Positions 1-8,637 are shown, counted from the stretch's first letter. The stretch is DNA of 14,870 nt from Thiomonas sp. (GCA_028706735.1 JAQTVS010000030.1:1-14870); one strand, 5' to 3'. Notes: generated by a model not told the origin, from the sequence alone. Made by a program: numbers and translations.

Positions 1-768
1 GGACGGGTGGAAGGCAATCTGCAAGCCGTGCACGCCGCGGCGCGCAGCGCTGGAGTCGAGCAGCCCGCCCAGATCGAAGTCCAGGTTGACCGCACCCCGA
101 TGGCAACCTATTTCCTGCGCCATTGGCGCACCTTCGCCGCAGCGTGTGCGCTGTGGTTTCTGTTCGACATCGTGATCTACGCCAGCATTCTGTTCGGGCC
201 TTCGCTGCTGGCGCAGCGCGTGGGGCTGAACCCCGGCGTATTCCAGTTGGCGAACTTCCTGGTCTTCACCGTGCCAGGCGCCATCATCGGCGCCATGCTG
301 ACAGACCGCATCGGGCGCAAGCCGCTGCAGGCGGCAGGCTTCGGCGGCATGGCCTTGATGCTCTTCGGCTACGGGCTGTATTCAAGTTCCGGCATCGCCG
401 CAGCCAGCGCCGGAGCCATGCTGGGCATTGCGCTGTTCGGGCTGTTCAACCTGTTTTCGCAAGCCGGGCCGGGCTCGGTGAGTGCGGCAGGACTGCTCGG
501 GGTGGAGCTGGCGCCAACCAAGGTGCGCAGCCTGGTGCAGGGCTTGACTGTGGCGTCTGGGCGGATCGGCGCGACGCTGACCGCCTTCCTCTTTCCAGCG
601 CTGTTTCACAGCTACGGCGCCGGCTTCGCCTTGAACTTTCTTGCTGTGATCAGCGTGATCGCCGCCGCAGTGACGCTATTTGGCATCCATGAAACCAAAC
701 GCCTGAGCCTGGAACACGCAAGCGGCGAGCTGCCGATCATCCCGCAAGCCGTCAGCCAAGCTGCCTGA
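1..768 (+). CDS. MFS transporter, C-terminal half (5' end outside window)
   Basis: The frame is open from the first base, so the gene begins upstream; the GTG at position 7 is probably internal. The visible ~255 residues contain about six hydrophobic segments, and the sequence DRIGRKP sits between the second and third of them, as in the cytoplasmic loop of major facilitator superfamily carriers. This fits the second six-helix half of a 400-500 residue inner-membrane symporter. The stretches WFLFDIVIYASILFGPSLLA, ELAPTKVRSLVQGLTVASGR and the ending GIHETKRLSLE recall the phosphate:H+ symporter-like branch, but the substrate cannot be told from this fragment. Its stop codon lies inside the 3' end of the convergent phnN gene (17-base overlap). 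Membership of the phosphonate pathway is unproven. Confidence 0.8.
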   Translation, partial: GRVEGNLQAVHAAARSAGVEQPAQIEVQVDRTPMATYFLRHWRTFAAACALWFLFDIVIYASILFGPSLLAQRVGLNPGVFQLANFLVFTVPGAIIGAMLTDRIGRKPLQAAGFGGMALMLFGYGLYSSSGIAAASAGAMLGIALFGLFNLFSQAGPGSVSAAGLLGVELAPTKVRSLVQGLTVASGRIGATLTAFLFPALFHSYGAGFALNFLAVISVIAAAVTLFGIHETKRLSLEHASGELPIIPQAVSQAA

Positions 769-1306
769 GCCTGCGCAGCAACGCGGCCCCGACGGCATCG
801 AGCGTGGTGTCGTTCATCACGCTGATGTCCACTTCATGTGGCGCGAGCCCAAGCCTGCGCGCGCGCTCCAGTCGGGCGGCAATGCTGTCGGGAGTCTCCC
901 GCCCGCGTTGCTGCAGACGCTGAGCGAGCACCTCGGGGGACGCCATGATCTGCGCCACGATCAGACTTGGAAATTTGTTGCGGGCCTGCTCCAGCCAACC
1001 GCGCGAGCCATTCACCAGCACCGTGCGTCCTTGATGCAGCGGCGCCAGCTCGGCATGGCGCACGCCGTACTCCAGGCCGTTGGCGGACCAGTGCATGACA
1101 AACGCGCCTGCATCACGCAGCGCGGCAAATGCCTGCGGGGTGAGCGCCTCATGCGATTCGCTGGCTTCGTGGCCAGCCCGGGAAATGCAGCGGCGCGCCA
1201 GAGATAGATTTTCCTGTGGCCCAGCATGCTGCATCAACCAGGCGAGCACGCTGTCCTTGCCAGCGCCCGAAGGGCCGATGACGTAGATCAGGCGGCCCGC
1301 ACTCAT
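752..1306 (-). CDS. phnN: Ribose 1,5-bisphosphate phosphokinase PhnN
   Basis: PhnN phosphorylates ribose 1,5-bisphosphate with ATP to give PRPP, the last step of the C–P lyase pathway, in the cytoplasm. The 184-residue protein has the usual family length. It begins with a beta strand and P-loop (LIYVIGPSGAGKDS, residues 6-19) and has a guanylate-kinase-like core. An arginine-rich lid segment (RGRETPDSIAARLERAR) is near residues 134-150. The ATG start overlaps the stop of the upstream DUF1045 gene as ATGA, so the two are probably translationally coupled. It is the last gene of the leftward phnF unit, and its stop lies within the end of the convergent MFS gene. Confidence 0.93.
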   Translation of the reverse strand: MSAGRLIYVIGPSGAGKDSVLAWLMQHAGPQENLSLARRCISRAGHEASESHEALTPQAFAALRDAGAFVMHWSANGLEYGVRHAELAPLHQGRTVLVNGSRGWLEQARNKFPSLIVAQIMASPEVLAQRLQQRGRETPDSIAARLERARRLGLAPHEVDISVMNDTTLDAVGAALLRRLRQLG

Positions 1307-2019
1307 CTCAGCGGCGCCTGAGCAACGAGGCGGAAATCCGATTCCTTGCAGGACTCGCGCAGCAGCGAGAGTGCGTCGATGGGCAGGGGCTGCGGCAACG
1401 CGTCGAACTGGGCGTGCGCGTGTGCGTGGAGCGCGGCCTGCTGCGCCGCGTTCAGCCCGGACAGGTCACCAGTCAGCGTCATGTGGAAACGAAAGCGGTG
1501 CATCACATACGGATAGCCCCAGCGGCGCAGCAGGGCTTGCTGCTCTTCATCCAGCCGCCCTTGCGCGATGCGCGCGGCAATGTCGGCTTCATCGGGCGGG
1601 GCGGCAAAGTCGTGCGGACCCTCCACGCAGCGCTGGGCCAGCGCCTGCAACGCGGCGCTGGGCTGTTGCGGAGCCATCGCCAAAAAATTTCCCATGCGCT
1701 GCACCGCAAGCGCAGGCAGATACAGCCTCGGAATCTGCGCGGCGAGCGCCTCCACCGCAGCCAGCAGCTCTGCTTCGGTGCGTCCGGCCATCAGACGAAA
1801 AGGCGCCTTGAGCGTGGCGTGCCAACCGTAGCGGCGCGGCGCGCGGGTGATGGCGGCGAAGGCGGCTTCGTTCCAGCCTTCGGGCAAGGCTTGTCGGCCT
1901 GTCGCAAGGGCTTCGACAGTGTTGAAATAGCTCCGCCCCAGCCAGCGTGCGCCTGCCTCGGCCCAGGCAGAGCCGGACGGAGGCGAAAAATACACCGCAT
2001 AACGCGCCGACTCAAACAT
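1303..2019 (-). CDS. DUF1045 phosphonate-metabolism protein, 2H phosphoesterase-like
   Basis: This 238-residue protein belongs to the DUF1045 family that recurs in C–P lyase clusters. Two H-x-T-hydrophobic motifs are visible, HATL at residues 67-70 and HMTL at 179-182. This is the paired catalytic signature of the 2H phosphoesterase superfamily, which acts on cyclic or 2',3'-type phosphodiesters. Since the window has no phnP, I infer that it opens 5-phosphoribose 1,2-cyclic phosphate to supply PhnN; this is not proven by the sequence. The ATG at 2019 overlaps the end of phnF by 8 bases, and the stop overlaps the phnN start as ATGA. The reading frame stays open upstream to 2697, but that part lies antiphase over phnF and is not likely to be translated. 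Confidence 0.88.
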   Translation of the reverse strand: MFESARYAVYFSPPSGSAWAEAGARWLGRSYFNTVEALATGRQALPEGWNEAAFAAITRAPRRYGWHATLKAPFRLMAGRTEAELLAAVEALAAQIPRLYLPALAVQRMGNFLAMAPQQPSAALQALAQRCVEGPHDFAAPPDEADIAARIAQGRLDEEQQALLRRWGYPYVMHRFRFHMTLTGDLSGLNAAQQAALHAHAHAQFDALPQPLPIDALSLLRESCKESDFRLVAQAPLR

Positions 2020-2755
2020 CGTGCCGCACCGTGAGGGTGATGCGGTCACCGGCGAACCAGGCCGTCGCATACTCGATGGGAACCCCATTGGGATCGACGT
2101 TGACGCTGTGAACCTCCAGCACCGGACGCTGGGCAGGCTGACGCAGAAACTGCGCCACCAGCGCGTCGGGCAGGATGGCGGCGATGCGGCTTTCCCGCCG
2201 TTGGTAGTCTGCCACGCCCCGCATGGCGAAGGCACGGGTGATGGAGCCGGTCTGCTCCACGCCGCTGGCCAGGCCCGCGAAGCGCGGCAGTGGAAACCAG
2301 CGCTGGCTGAAGTGCATCGGGCGCGCGTTGGCCAGGCCGAGCACGTCGATTTGCAGCACCCGGCTGCGCGGCGGCAATTGCAGTGCGTGCGCAATCTCGG
2401 CGCTGGCGCGCAGATGCATCCACCGCACCACCTGCAGTTCGCCCTCCAGCCCTGCAGCCAGCATGCTCTCGCTGTGGCGGGTGCGCCGCCCAAGCGCCAA
2501 GTCCACGGCAAAGTCTTCCACATAAGTGCCGCTGCCCTGCACCATGCGGACGAGCCCCCGCGCGGCCAGACTGGACAAGGCCCGTCGCACGGTATGGCGG
2601 TTGGCGCCGAACTGCTGCGCCAGCCGGTGTTCGGTGGGCAGGCGCGCACCTGGTGGGTGCTCGCCACGGGCGATGTCCTGCGTGATCTGCTCAGCAATGC
2701 CGGCCCACACGCTTTCGCGTTCGGGATGAAGTTGGTTTCTATCTTCGGTGTGCAT
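2012..2755 (-). CDS. phnF: GntR/HutC-family transcriptional regulator PhnF
   Basis: A 247-residue regulator with an N-terminal GntR winged helix-turn-helix (about residues 15-80) carrying family-typical elements: PPGARLPTEHRLAQQFGANR, then HTVRRALSSLAARGLVRMVQGSGTYV. It is followed by a UTRA ligand-binding domain to the C-terminus, as in HutC and PhnF. I chose the ATG at 2755 because AAGAGA lies five bases upstream. An in-frame GTG at 2770 is an alternative that would add five residues but has no such site. It is the first gene of the leftward unit and is divergent from phnG. PhnF proteins repress phn transcription; the palindromes at 2804-2821 and 8750-8759 are the likely binding sites, the first placing phnF itself under control. 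Confidence 0.92.
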   Translation of the reverse strand: MHTEDRNQLHPERESVWAGIAEQITQDIARGEHPPGARLPTEHRLAQQFGANRHTVRRALSSLAARGLVRMVQGSGTYVEDFAVDLALGRRTRHSESMLAAGLEGELQVVRWMHLRASAEIAHALQLPPRSRVLQIDVLGLANARPMHFSQRWFPLPRFAGLASGVEQTGSITRAFAMRGVADYQRRESRIAAILPDALVAQFLRQPAQRPVLEVHSVNVDPNGVPIEYATAWFAGDRITLTVRHDV

Positions 2756-2763
2756 GAAGTCTC

Positions 2764-2781
2764 TTGTCACAAAATAGACAC
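2764..2781. promoter_or_regulatory. Weak Pho-box-like direct repeat / PhnF half-site in the phnF–phnG gap
   Basis: TTGTCAC (2764-2770) is followed eleven bases later by TAGACAC (2775-2781). The spacing and the GTCA core recall PhoB boxes, but the second half matches poorly. TAGACA (2775-2780) also repeats the right half of the PhnF-type palindrome found 41 bases downstream. Position overlaps the phnF start region. A regulatory role is only a guess. Confidence 0.2.
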
Positions 2782-2803
2782 GCCCTGCGCTTACGCTTCA
2801 TTC

Positions 2804-2821
2804 CTAGAATTTATCTAGACA
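2804..2821. promoter_or_regulatory. Candidate PhnF operator and phnG promoter element
   Basis: Two overlapping symmetric elements are visible. CTAGA-ATTTA-TCTAG (2804-2818) is a perfect interrupted inverted repeat. TATCTAGACA (2812-2821) matches the perfect palindrome upstream of phnC at 9 of 10 positions and nearly fits the HutC-subfamily operator pattern GT-N-TA-N-AC. TAGAAT (2805-2810) is a 5/6 match to a sigma-70 -10 box reading toward phnG, although no convincing -35 precedes it. A repressor bound here would cover this -10 and sit within the divergent phnF control region. Confidence 0.5.
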
Positions 2822-2841
2822 ACTTTGAGGCTAACACGCTG

Positions 2842-3354
2842 ATGTTGCACTTTCGTGGCATGCCACCGGATCGCCCAGGCCCGCCGCGCCAGCGCTGGAT
2901 GGAACTGCTCGCCCGGGCTCCGCTCGATCTGCTGGAGTCTGTCGTATCGCCCTTTTGCGGTGCGCAGCCGCAATGGTTGCGTGTCCCCGAAACCGGCCTG
3001 GTGATGCTGCAGGCCCGCGCGGGCGGCACCGGCGAGCGTTTCAATTTAGGGGAGGCCGCGGTCACACGCTGCGCGCTGCGTCCCGACCCCGCCGTGGTGG
3101 TCTGCGAAGCCGTGGGCGTGGCTTATGTGCTGGGGCGCAGCAAACGCCATGCCGAACTCGCCGCGACCGCAGATGCCCTGCTGCAAGACCCCGCTTGCCA
3201 GCCCAACGTGCCCGCTGATCTGCTCGCGCGCATTGAAGCCCATCTGGCCGAAGCGCACCGCACCCGCATGGCCCGCGCCCTGGCCACCAAGGTGGAGTTT
3301 TTCACCCTGGCGCGCGAAGGCCAGGCGGCTGACAACGACGAGGACAACGCATGA
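2842..3354 (+). CDS. phnG: C–P lyase core complex subunit PhnG
   Basis: PhnG is a small subunit of the PhnG2H2I2J2 core complex and is needed with PhnH, PhnI and PhnL to couple phosphonate to the ribose of ATP. The 170-residue product has the family hallmarks RQRWMELLARAP near residues 16-27, RFNLGEAAVTRCAL at 66-79, GVAYVLGRSKRHAELAATAD near 92-111 and ATKVEFFTLAREG near 148-160. The ATG at 2842 is preferred; GAGG at 2827-2830 is a rather distant ribosome site. An internal ATG at 2860 would give 164 residues, closer to the usual ~150. It is first in the rightward operon, just downstream of the candidate PhnF operator, and its stop overlaps the phnH start (ATGA). Confidence 0.93.
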   Translation: MLHFRGMPPDRPGPPRQRWMELLARAPLDLLESVVSPFCGAQPQWLRVPETGLVMLQARAGGTGERFNLGEAAVTRCALRPDPAVVVCEAVGVAYVLGRSKRHAELAATADALLQDPACQPNVPADLLARIEAHLAEAHRTRMARALATKVEFFTLAREGQAADNDEDNA

Positions 3355-3968
3355 ATCCCAACCTGTCTTCGTCCTCTCTCGCAACGCTCAGCCCCGGCTT
3401 TACTCGCCCGGTGCAAGACAGCCAGGCCGTCTTTCGCGCCGTGCTCGATGCCTTCGCGCGCCCCGGCCAGATCCACACCGTGCGCAGCGATGCACGGCTG
3501 CCGATTGCTCATGCACAAGCGGCGGCAGTCAATGTGCTGCTGGCCCTGCTCGACCAGGACTGCACCCTCTGGCTTTCGCCCGCTTTGCGGCAAGACGCCG
3601 CCATTGCCAATTTGCGGTTTCACACCGGCTGCCAGATCGTTGAACACGCCGAACAGGCGCAGTTCGTCTGGGCCGCCAGCGGCGCCGAGCTGCCCGCACT
3701 GTCCACACTGGCCTGCGGCACCGAATACGAGCCCGAGCTTAGTGCGACTTGTCTGGTGCAGGTGGACGCTTTGGCCCACACCCCAGGCTGGACGCTGAGC
3801 GGCCCCGGCATTCGCGGCACGCAAGCGCTGAATGTCGACGGACTTCCCGCCGACTTCGTGGCGCAGTGGGCCGACAACCACGCCCGGTTTCCGCAAGGCG
3901 TCGATCTGCTGCTGTGCGCAGGCGAGCAGCTGGCCGGCCTGCCGCGCACCACCCGCATCGGGAGCTGA
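3351..3968 (+). CDS. phnH: C–P lyase core complex subunit PhnH
   Basis: PhnH is a core C–P lyase subunit with a fold related to PLP-dependent transferases but no PLP site, and it supports PhnI in forming the ribosyl-phosphonate intermediate. The 205-residue protein shows the family's N-terminal pattern PGF-x-RPV-x-DSQ-x-x-FR-x-x-LDAFARPG (residues 15-39). It also has the C-terminal pattern FPQGVDLLL followed by LPRTTRI (about 180-203). Length is close to that of the E. coli protein. The ATG overlaps the end of phnG by four bases, and only three bases separate its stop from phnI, so it is embedded in one operon. Confidence 0.93.
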   Translation: MNPNLSSSSLATLSPGFTRPVQDSQAVFRAVLDAFARPGQIHTVRSDARLPIAHAQAAAVNVLLALLDQDCTLWLSPALRQDAAIANLRFHTGCQIVEHAEQAQFVWAASGAELPALSTLACGTEYEPELSATCLVQVDALAHTPGWTLSGPGIRGTQALNVDGLPADFVAQWADNHARFPQGVDLLLCAGEQLAGLPRTTRIGS

Positions 3969-3971
3969 ATC

Positions 3972-5090
3972 ATGTACGTTGCCGTCAAAGGTGGCGAGAC
4001 CGCCATTCTCAACAGCCAGAAGCTGTTGGCCGAAGAACGGCGGGGCGACCCGGCCGTGCCCGAACTCAGCCTGGCGCAAATCCGCCAGCAACTCCGGCTG
4101 GCCGTGGCCCGCGTCATGACCGAGGGCTCGCTCTACGACCCCGATCTGGCCGCGCTGGCGCTCAAGCAGGCCGCTGGCGATACGGTGGAGGCCATCTTTC
4201 TGCTGCGCGCGCACCGCACCACCCTGCCACGGCTGGGCTACAGCGTGCCGCTGGACACTGCGCGCATGACCGTGTTGCGCCGTATCTCCGCCACCTTCAA
4301 AGACCTGCCCGGCGGCCAGATTCTGGGGCCGACCTATGACTACACCCAGCGCCTGCTCGACTTCGATCTGGCTCAACCCAGCGCCGCCCCTGCCGCTGCC
4401 GCATGGGATGAAACCGTGCAAGTCGACACGCAAGACGCCGCCTGCGGCCCAACCCCCAGCGTGATCGATCTGCTCGATCAGGAAGGGCTGGTGGAAACCC
4501 ACCCGATTCCCGCAGACGACCCCGCCCCGCACGACCTCACCCGCGAACCGCTGCGCTTTCCCGCCGACCGCGCCACCCGGCTGCAGAACCTCGCGCGCGG
4601 CGATGAGGGTTTTCTGCTGGCAATGGGCTACTCCACCCAGCGCGGCTACACCCACAGCCACCCCTTTGTCGGCGAAATCCGCTTCGGCGCGGTGGACGTG
4701 GTGCTCGCCCCCGAGGAGCTCGACTTTCCGCTGTCCATCGGCGAGATCGAGCTCACCGAATGCCAGATGGTCAACCAGTTCGCCGGCAGCAAGACCGAGC
4801 CGCCGCAGTTCACCCGCGGCTACGGCCTGGCCTTCGGCCACAGCGAGCGCAAGGCGATGGCCATGAGCCTGGTCGATCGCGCGCTGCGCGCCGAAGAACT
4901 CGGCGAAGACGTGCAATCGCCCGCGCAGATGCAGGAGTTTGTGCTCTCGCACAGCGACAACCTCGAAGCCTCGGGCTTTGTGCAACACCTCAAGCTGCCG
5001 CATTACGTCGACTTCCAGTCCGAACTCGATCTGGTGCGCAAGATGCGCGCCGCCCAGGCACAGCAGACCCCGGAGACAGACGCGCCATGA
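3972..5090 (+). CDS. phnI: C–P lyase subunit PhnI (nucleosidase / ribosylation subunit)
   Basis: PhnI, helped by PhnG, PhnH and PhnL, displaces adenine from ATP with a phosphonate to form ribose 1-phosphonate 5-triphosphate; alone it acts as a purine nucleosidase. The 372-residue protein starts with the family-typical MYVAVKGGETAI. It contains the strongly conserved GYSTQRGYTHSHPFVGEIR block (from residue 219) and AFGHSERKAMAMSLVDRAL (from 287). It is slightly longer than E. coli PhnI (about 354), with an Ala/Pro-rich stretch around residues 135-145 as a possible insertion. The ATG follows phnH by three bases and the stop overlaps phnJ as ATGA. Confidence 0.95.
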   Translation: MYVAVKGGETAILNSQKLLAEERRGDPAVPELSLAQIRQQLRLAVARVMTEGSLYDPDLAALALKQAAGDTVEAIFLLRAHRTTLPRLGYSVPLDTARMTVLRRISATFKDLPGGQILGPTYDYTQRLLDFDLAQPSAAPAAAAWDETVQVDTQDAACGPTPSVIDLLDQEGLVETHPIPADDPAPHDLTREPLRFPADRATRLQNLARGDEGFLLAMGYSTQRGYTHSHPFVGEIRFGAVDVVLAPEELDFPLSIGEIELTECQMVNQFAGSKTEPPQFTRGYGLAFGHSERKAMAMSLVDRALRAEELGEDVQSPAQMQEFVLSHSDNLEASGFVQHLKLPHYVDFQSELDLVRKMRAAQAQQTPETDAP

Positions 5091-5983
5091 CGCATTCCGC
5101 AACCGGCGAGAACGACGCGCCGATCAACTTCGCCTACCTCGACGAACGCACCAAGCGCATGATCCGCCGCGCCCTGCTCAAAGCCGTTTGCATCCCCGGT
5201 TATCAGGTGGCCTTCGGCGCGCGCGAAATGCCCCTGCCCTATGGCTGGGGCACGGGCGGCATTCAGGTCACGGCCTCCGTGCTGGGCGCGCACGACGTGC
5301 TCAAGGTCATCGACCAGGGCTCGGACGATACCGTCAACGCGGTCAACATCCGCCGCTTCTTCCAGCGCACGGCGGGCGTGGAAGTCACGACGGACAGCTC
5401 GCGCGCGACGATCATCCAGACCCGTCACCGCATTCCCGAAACCCCGCTGCACGACGGCCAGATCATGGTCTATCAGGTGCCTGTCCCCGAGCCAATGCAG
5501 CGCCTCGAACCCCGCGAAACCGAAACCCGCAAGATGCACGGCCTGGCCGAATACGGCCTCATGCACGTCAAGCTGTTCGAGGACATTTCCCGCTACGGCC
5601 ACATCGCCACCACCTACGACTACCCCGTGCTCGTCAACGGCCGCTACGTCATGGCGCCCTCGCCCATCCCCAAGTTCGACAACCCCAAACTGCACATGAG
5701 CCCGGCCCTGCATCTGTTCGGCGCGGGCCGCGAAAAGCGCCTCTACGCCGTGCCGCCTTACACCCCGGTCGAGAGCCTGGCGTTCGACGATCATCCCTTC
5801 ACCGTGCCGCGCTGGTCGCAGCCCTGCGCCTTGTGCGGCGCCACCGACAGCTATCTCGACGAGATCATCACCGACGATCAGGGCGGACGCATGTTCGTCT
5901 GCTCCGACACGCATTACTGCACCAGCCGCCAGAACGCGCAGCAACAAACCCGTTCAGAGGAAACGCCCCATGTCCTGCGCTGA
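5087..5983 (+). CDS. phnJ: C–P lyase PhnJ, radical-SAM carbon–phosphorus bond-cleaving subunit
   Basis: PhnJ carries a [4Fe–4S] cluster and uses S-adenosylmethionine to cleave the C–P bond of ribose 1-phosphonate 5-phosphate, releasing a hydrocarbon and 5-phosphoribose 1,2-cyclic phosphate. The 298-residue product keeps the unusual cysteine pattern CxxC-x21-C-x5-C: C247, C250, C272 and C278, matching E. coli C241, C244, C266 and C272 with a constant offset of six. Gly38 in CIPGYQ corresponds to the E. coli radical-relay Gly32 at the same offset. All known catalytic residues therefore appear intact. The start overlaps phnI (ATGA) and the last 14 bases overlap the start of phnK. The reading frame is open well upstream inside phnI, but the coupled ATG is the natural start. 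Confidence 0.97.
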   Translation: MTHSATGENDAPINFAYLDERTKRMIRRALLKAVCIPGYQVAFGAREMPLPYGWGTGGIQVTASVLGAHDVLKVIDQGSDDTVNAVNIRRFFQRTAGVEVTTDSSRATIIQTRHRIPETPLHDGQIMVYQVPVPEPMQRLEPRETETRKMHGLAEYGLMHVKLFEDISRYGHIATTYDYPVLVNGRYVMAPSPIPKFDNPKLHMSPALHLFGAGREKRLYAVPPYTPVESLAFDDHPFTVPRWSQPCALCGATDSYLDEIITDDQGGRMFVCSDTHYCTSRQNAQQQTRSEETPHVLR

Positions 5984-6769
5984 AACCCAGACGGCCGACG
6001 CTTCCGCCCCGCTGCTGCAGGTGCAGCACCTGCAGCGCCGCTTCGGCGCCCTGCGCGCGGTCGATGACGTGTCCTTTGATCTCTGGCCCGGCGAGGTGCT
6101 GGCCATCGTCGGTGAATCCGGCTCAGGCAAAAGCACTCTGCTGCACAGCCTGGCCGGACATGCGCCGCCCGATGAGGGGCGCGTGCTGTTCAACCGGCGC
6201 AGGCACGGCCCCAGCGATCTGTACGCCCTGCCCGAAGGCGAACGCCGCGCGCTGGCCCGCACCGATCTGGGCTTTGTGCACCAGCACGCCGCCGACGGAC
6301 TGCGCATGAACGTGTCTGCCGGGGCCAATGTGGCCGAACGCCTCATGGCGCTGGGCCAACGCAACTACGCCGACCTCAGAAGCCAGGCGCTGATGTGGCT
6401 GGAGCGCGTGGAGATCGACCCGGCGCGCATCGACGACACGCCCGGCACATTCTCCGGCGGCATGCAACAGCGGCTGCAGATCGCGCGCAACCTCATCACC
6501 CTGCCCCGGCTGATGTTTCTCGACGAACCCACCTCAGGGCTGGATGTCTCGGTGCAGGCACGGCTGCTCGACCTGCTGCGTCATCTCACCCGGCAGCTCG
6601 GGCTCGCGGCCATACTGGTCACGCACGACCTCGCCGTGGCGAGGCTGCTGGCCCACCGCACCCTGGTCATGCGGCGCGGGAAGGTCATCGAATCCGGCCT
6701 CACCGACCAAGTGCTCGACGACCCCGAACACGCCTACACCCAACTCCTCGTCTCCTCGGTACTGCCGCC

Positions 6770-6773
<4 letters not shown>
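5970..6773 (+). CDS. phnK: C–P lyase ABC-type ATPase PhnK
   Basis: PhnK is a soluble ABC ATPase that docks on the core complex through PhnJ; it is not a transporter component. The 267-residue protein has Walker A GESGSGKST (48-56), the ABC signature FSGGMQQ (161-167), Walker B LMFLDE (181-186) and the switch histidine in THD (H219). The sequence resembles oligopeptide-permease ATPases, as is usual for PhnK. A Shine–Dalgarno-like AGAGGAAA precedes the ATG. The start overlaps phnJ by 14 bases and the stop overlaps phnL as ATGA. Confidence 0.94.
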
Positions 6774-7482
<709 letters not shown>

Positions 7483-7486
<4 letters not shown>

Positions 7487-8637
7487 ACAGCTTACTGTTG
7501 ACCAACGCCCGCCTCGTCACCGCCGACGACATGGTCCTTGGCAGTCTTTATGCCGAGGACGGCCTGATCCGCGGGGTGGACACTGAACCCACCTCTCTGC
7601 CGCAAGCCATCGATCTGGGCGGTGATCTGCTGATTCCCGGCCTCATCGAACTGCACACCGACAACCTGGAGCGCCACCTCATGCCGCGCCCCGGCGTGCA
7701 CTGGGCCGTCATGCCCGCGCTGCTGGCGCACGACGCCGAGATTGCCGCCGCCGCCATCACCACCGTGCTCGACGCCATCGGCGTAGGCGAAGCCGACACC
7801 GACAGCCTGCGCGGCAAAGACTGGAACCCCCTGCTCGCCAGCCTGAGCGATTGCAGGGCACGCGGCGTACTGCGCGCCGACCATCTGCTGCATGTGCGCT
7901 GCGAACTGCCCGCGCCCAACACCATCGGCCTGTTCACGCCGTTTCACCACCACCCGCTGCTCAGGCTGATCTCGCTCATGGACCACACGCCCGGGCAGCG
8001 GCAGTGGGAAAACATTGAACATGCCCGCATTTATTACACCGGCAAGAAAGGCTGGAGCGAAGCCAAGTTCCAGACCAAGGTGGCCGAGGCGGCCGAGTTG
8101 CAGACGCGCTACGCGAAACCGCACCGCGCTTATTTCGTCGACTACGCCAGAACTCACGGCATCACCCTGGCCAGTCATGACGACACCACGCCGGATCACG
8201 TCGCGCAGGCCCTCGATGAAGGGGTGAGCATTTCTGAATTCCCCACCACCGTTGCAGCCGCACAGGCCGCGCGCGACTGCGGCCTCTCCACAGTGATGGG
8301 CGGGCCCAATGTGGTGCGCGGCGGCTCGCACTCGGGCAATGTGTCGGCGCGCGGGCTGGCCCGTCTGGGCCTGCTCGACATCCTCTCATCCGACTATGTC
8401 CCGGGCAGCCTGCTCAGCGCCGTGTTCACTTTGCATCAGCAGGACGACATCGGGCTGCCGCAAGCCATGTCCATGGTCACGCGCAACCCCGCGGCGGCGC
8501 TTGGCCTGAGCGATCGCGGCCAGATCGCCCTGGGCCTGCGCGCGGATCTGGTGCAGGTTCGCCCCATTCCCCTGGCTGACGGCTCTGTCCACCCGGTGGT
8601 TCGGGCCGTCTGGCGCGAAGGCCAGCGGGTGGTCTGA
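7483..8637 (+). CDS. phnM: Ribose 1-phosphonate 5-triphosphate diphosphatase PhnM
   Basis: PhnM is an amidohydrolase-superfamily metal enzyme that removes pyrophosphate from ribose 1-phosphonate 5-triphosphate, giving the PhnJ substrate. The 384-residue protein (E. coli about 378) has the metal-ligand motif ELHTDN (56-61), SHDDTT (231-236), NVVRGGSHSGN (276-286) and the late SSDYVP motif (302-307). It ends with the typical amidohydrolase strand region (IALGLRADLVQVR). It is the last gene of the rightward core operon. Its start overlaps phnL (ATGA) and 140 bases then separate it from phnC. Confidence 0.95.

Noticed and set aside
1303..2697. A continuous 464-codon leftward frame covering the DUF1045 gene and most of phnF.
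   Set aside because: Only the part from ATG 2019 encodes a recognisable protein. The upstream part is an out-of-phase reading of phnF and yields Cys/Trp/Arg-rich low-quality sequence.
3123..5102. A 659-codon leftward open frame opposite phnG, phnH and phnI.
   Set aside because: It is antisense to three firmly identified genes and its His/Gly/Gln-rich product matches no family; long antisense frames are expected in GC-rich DNA.
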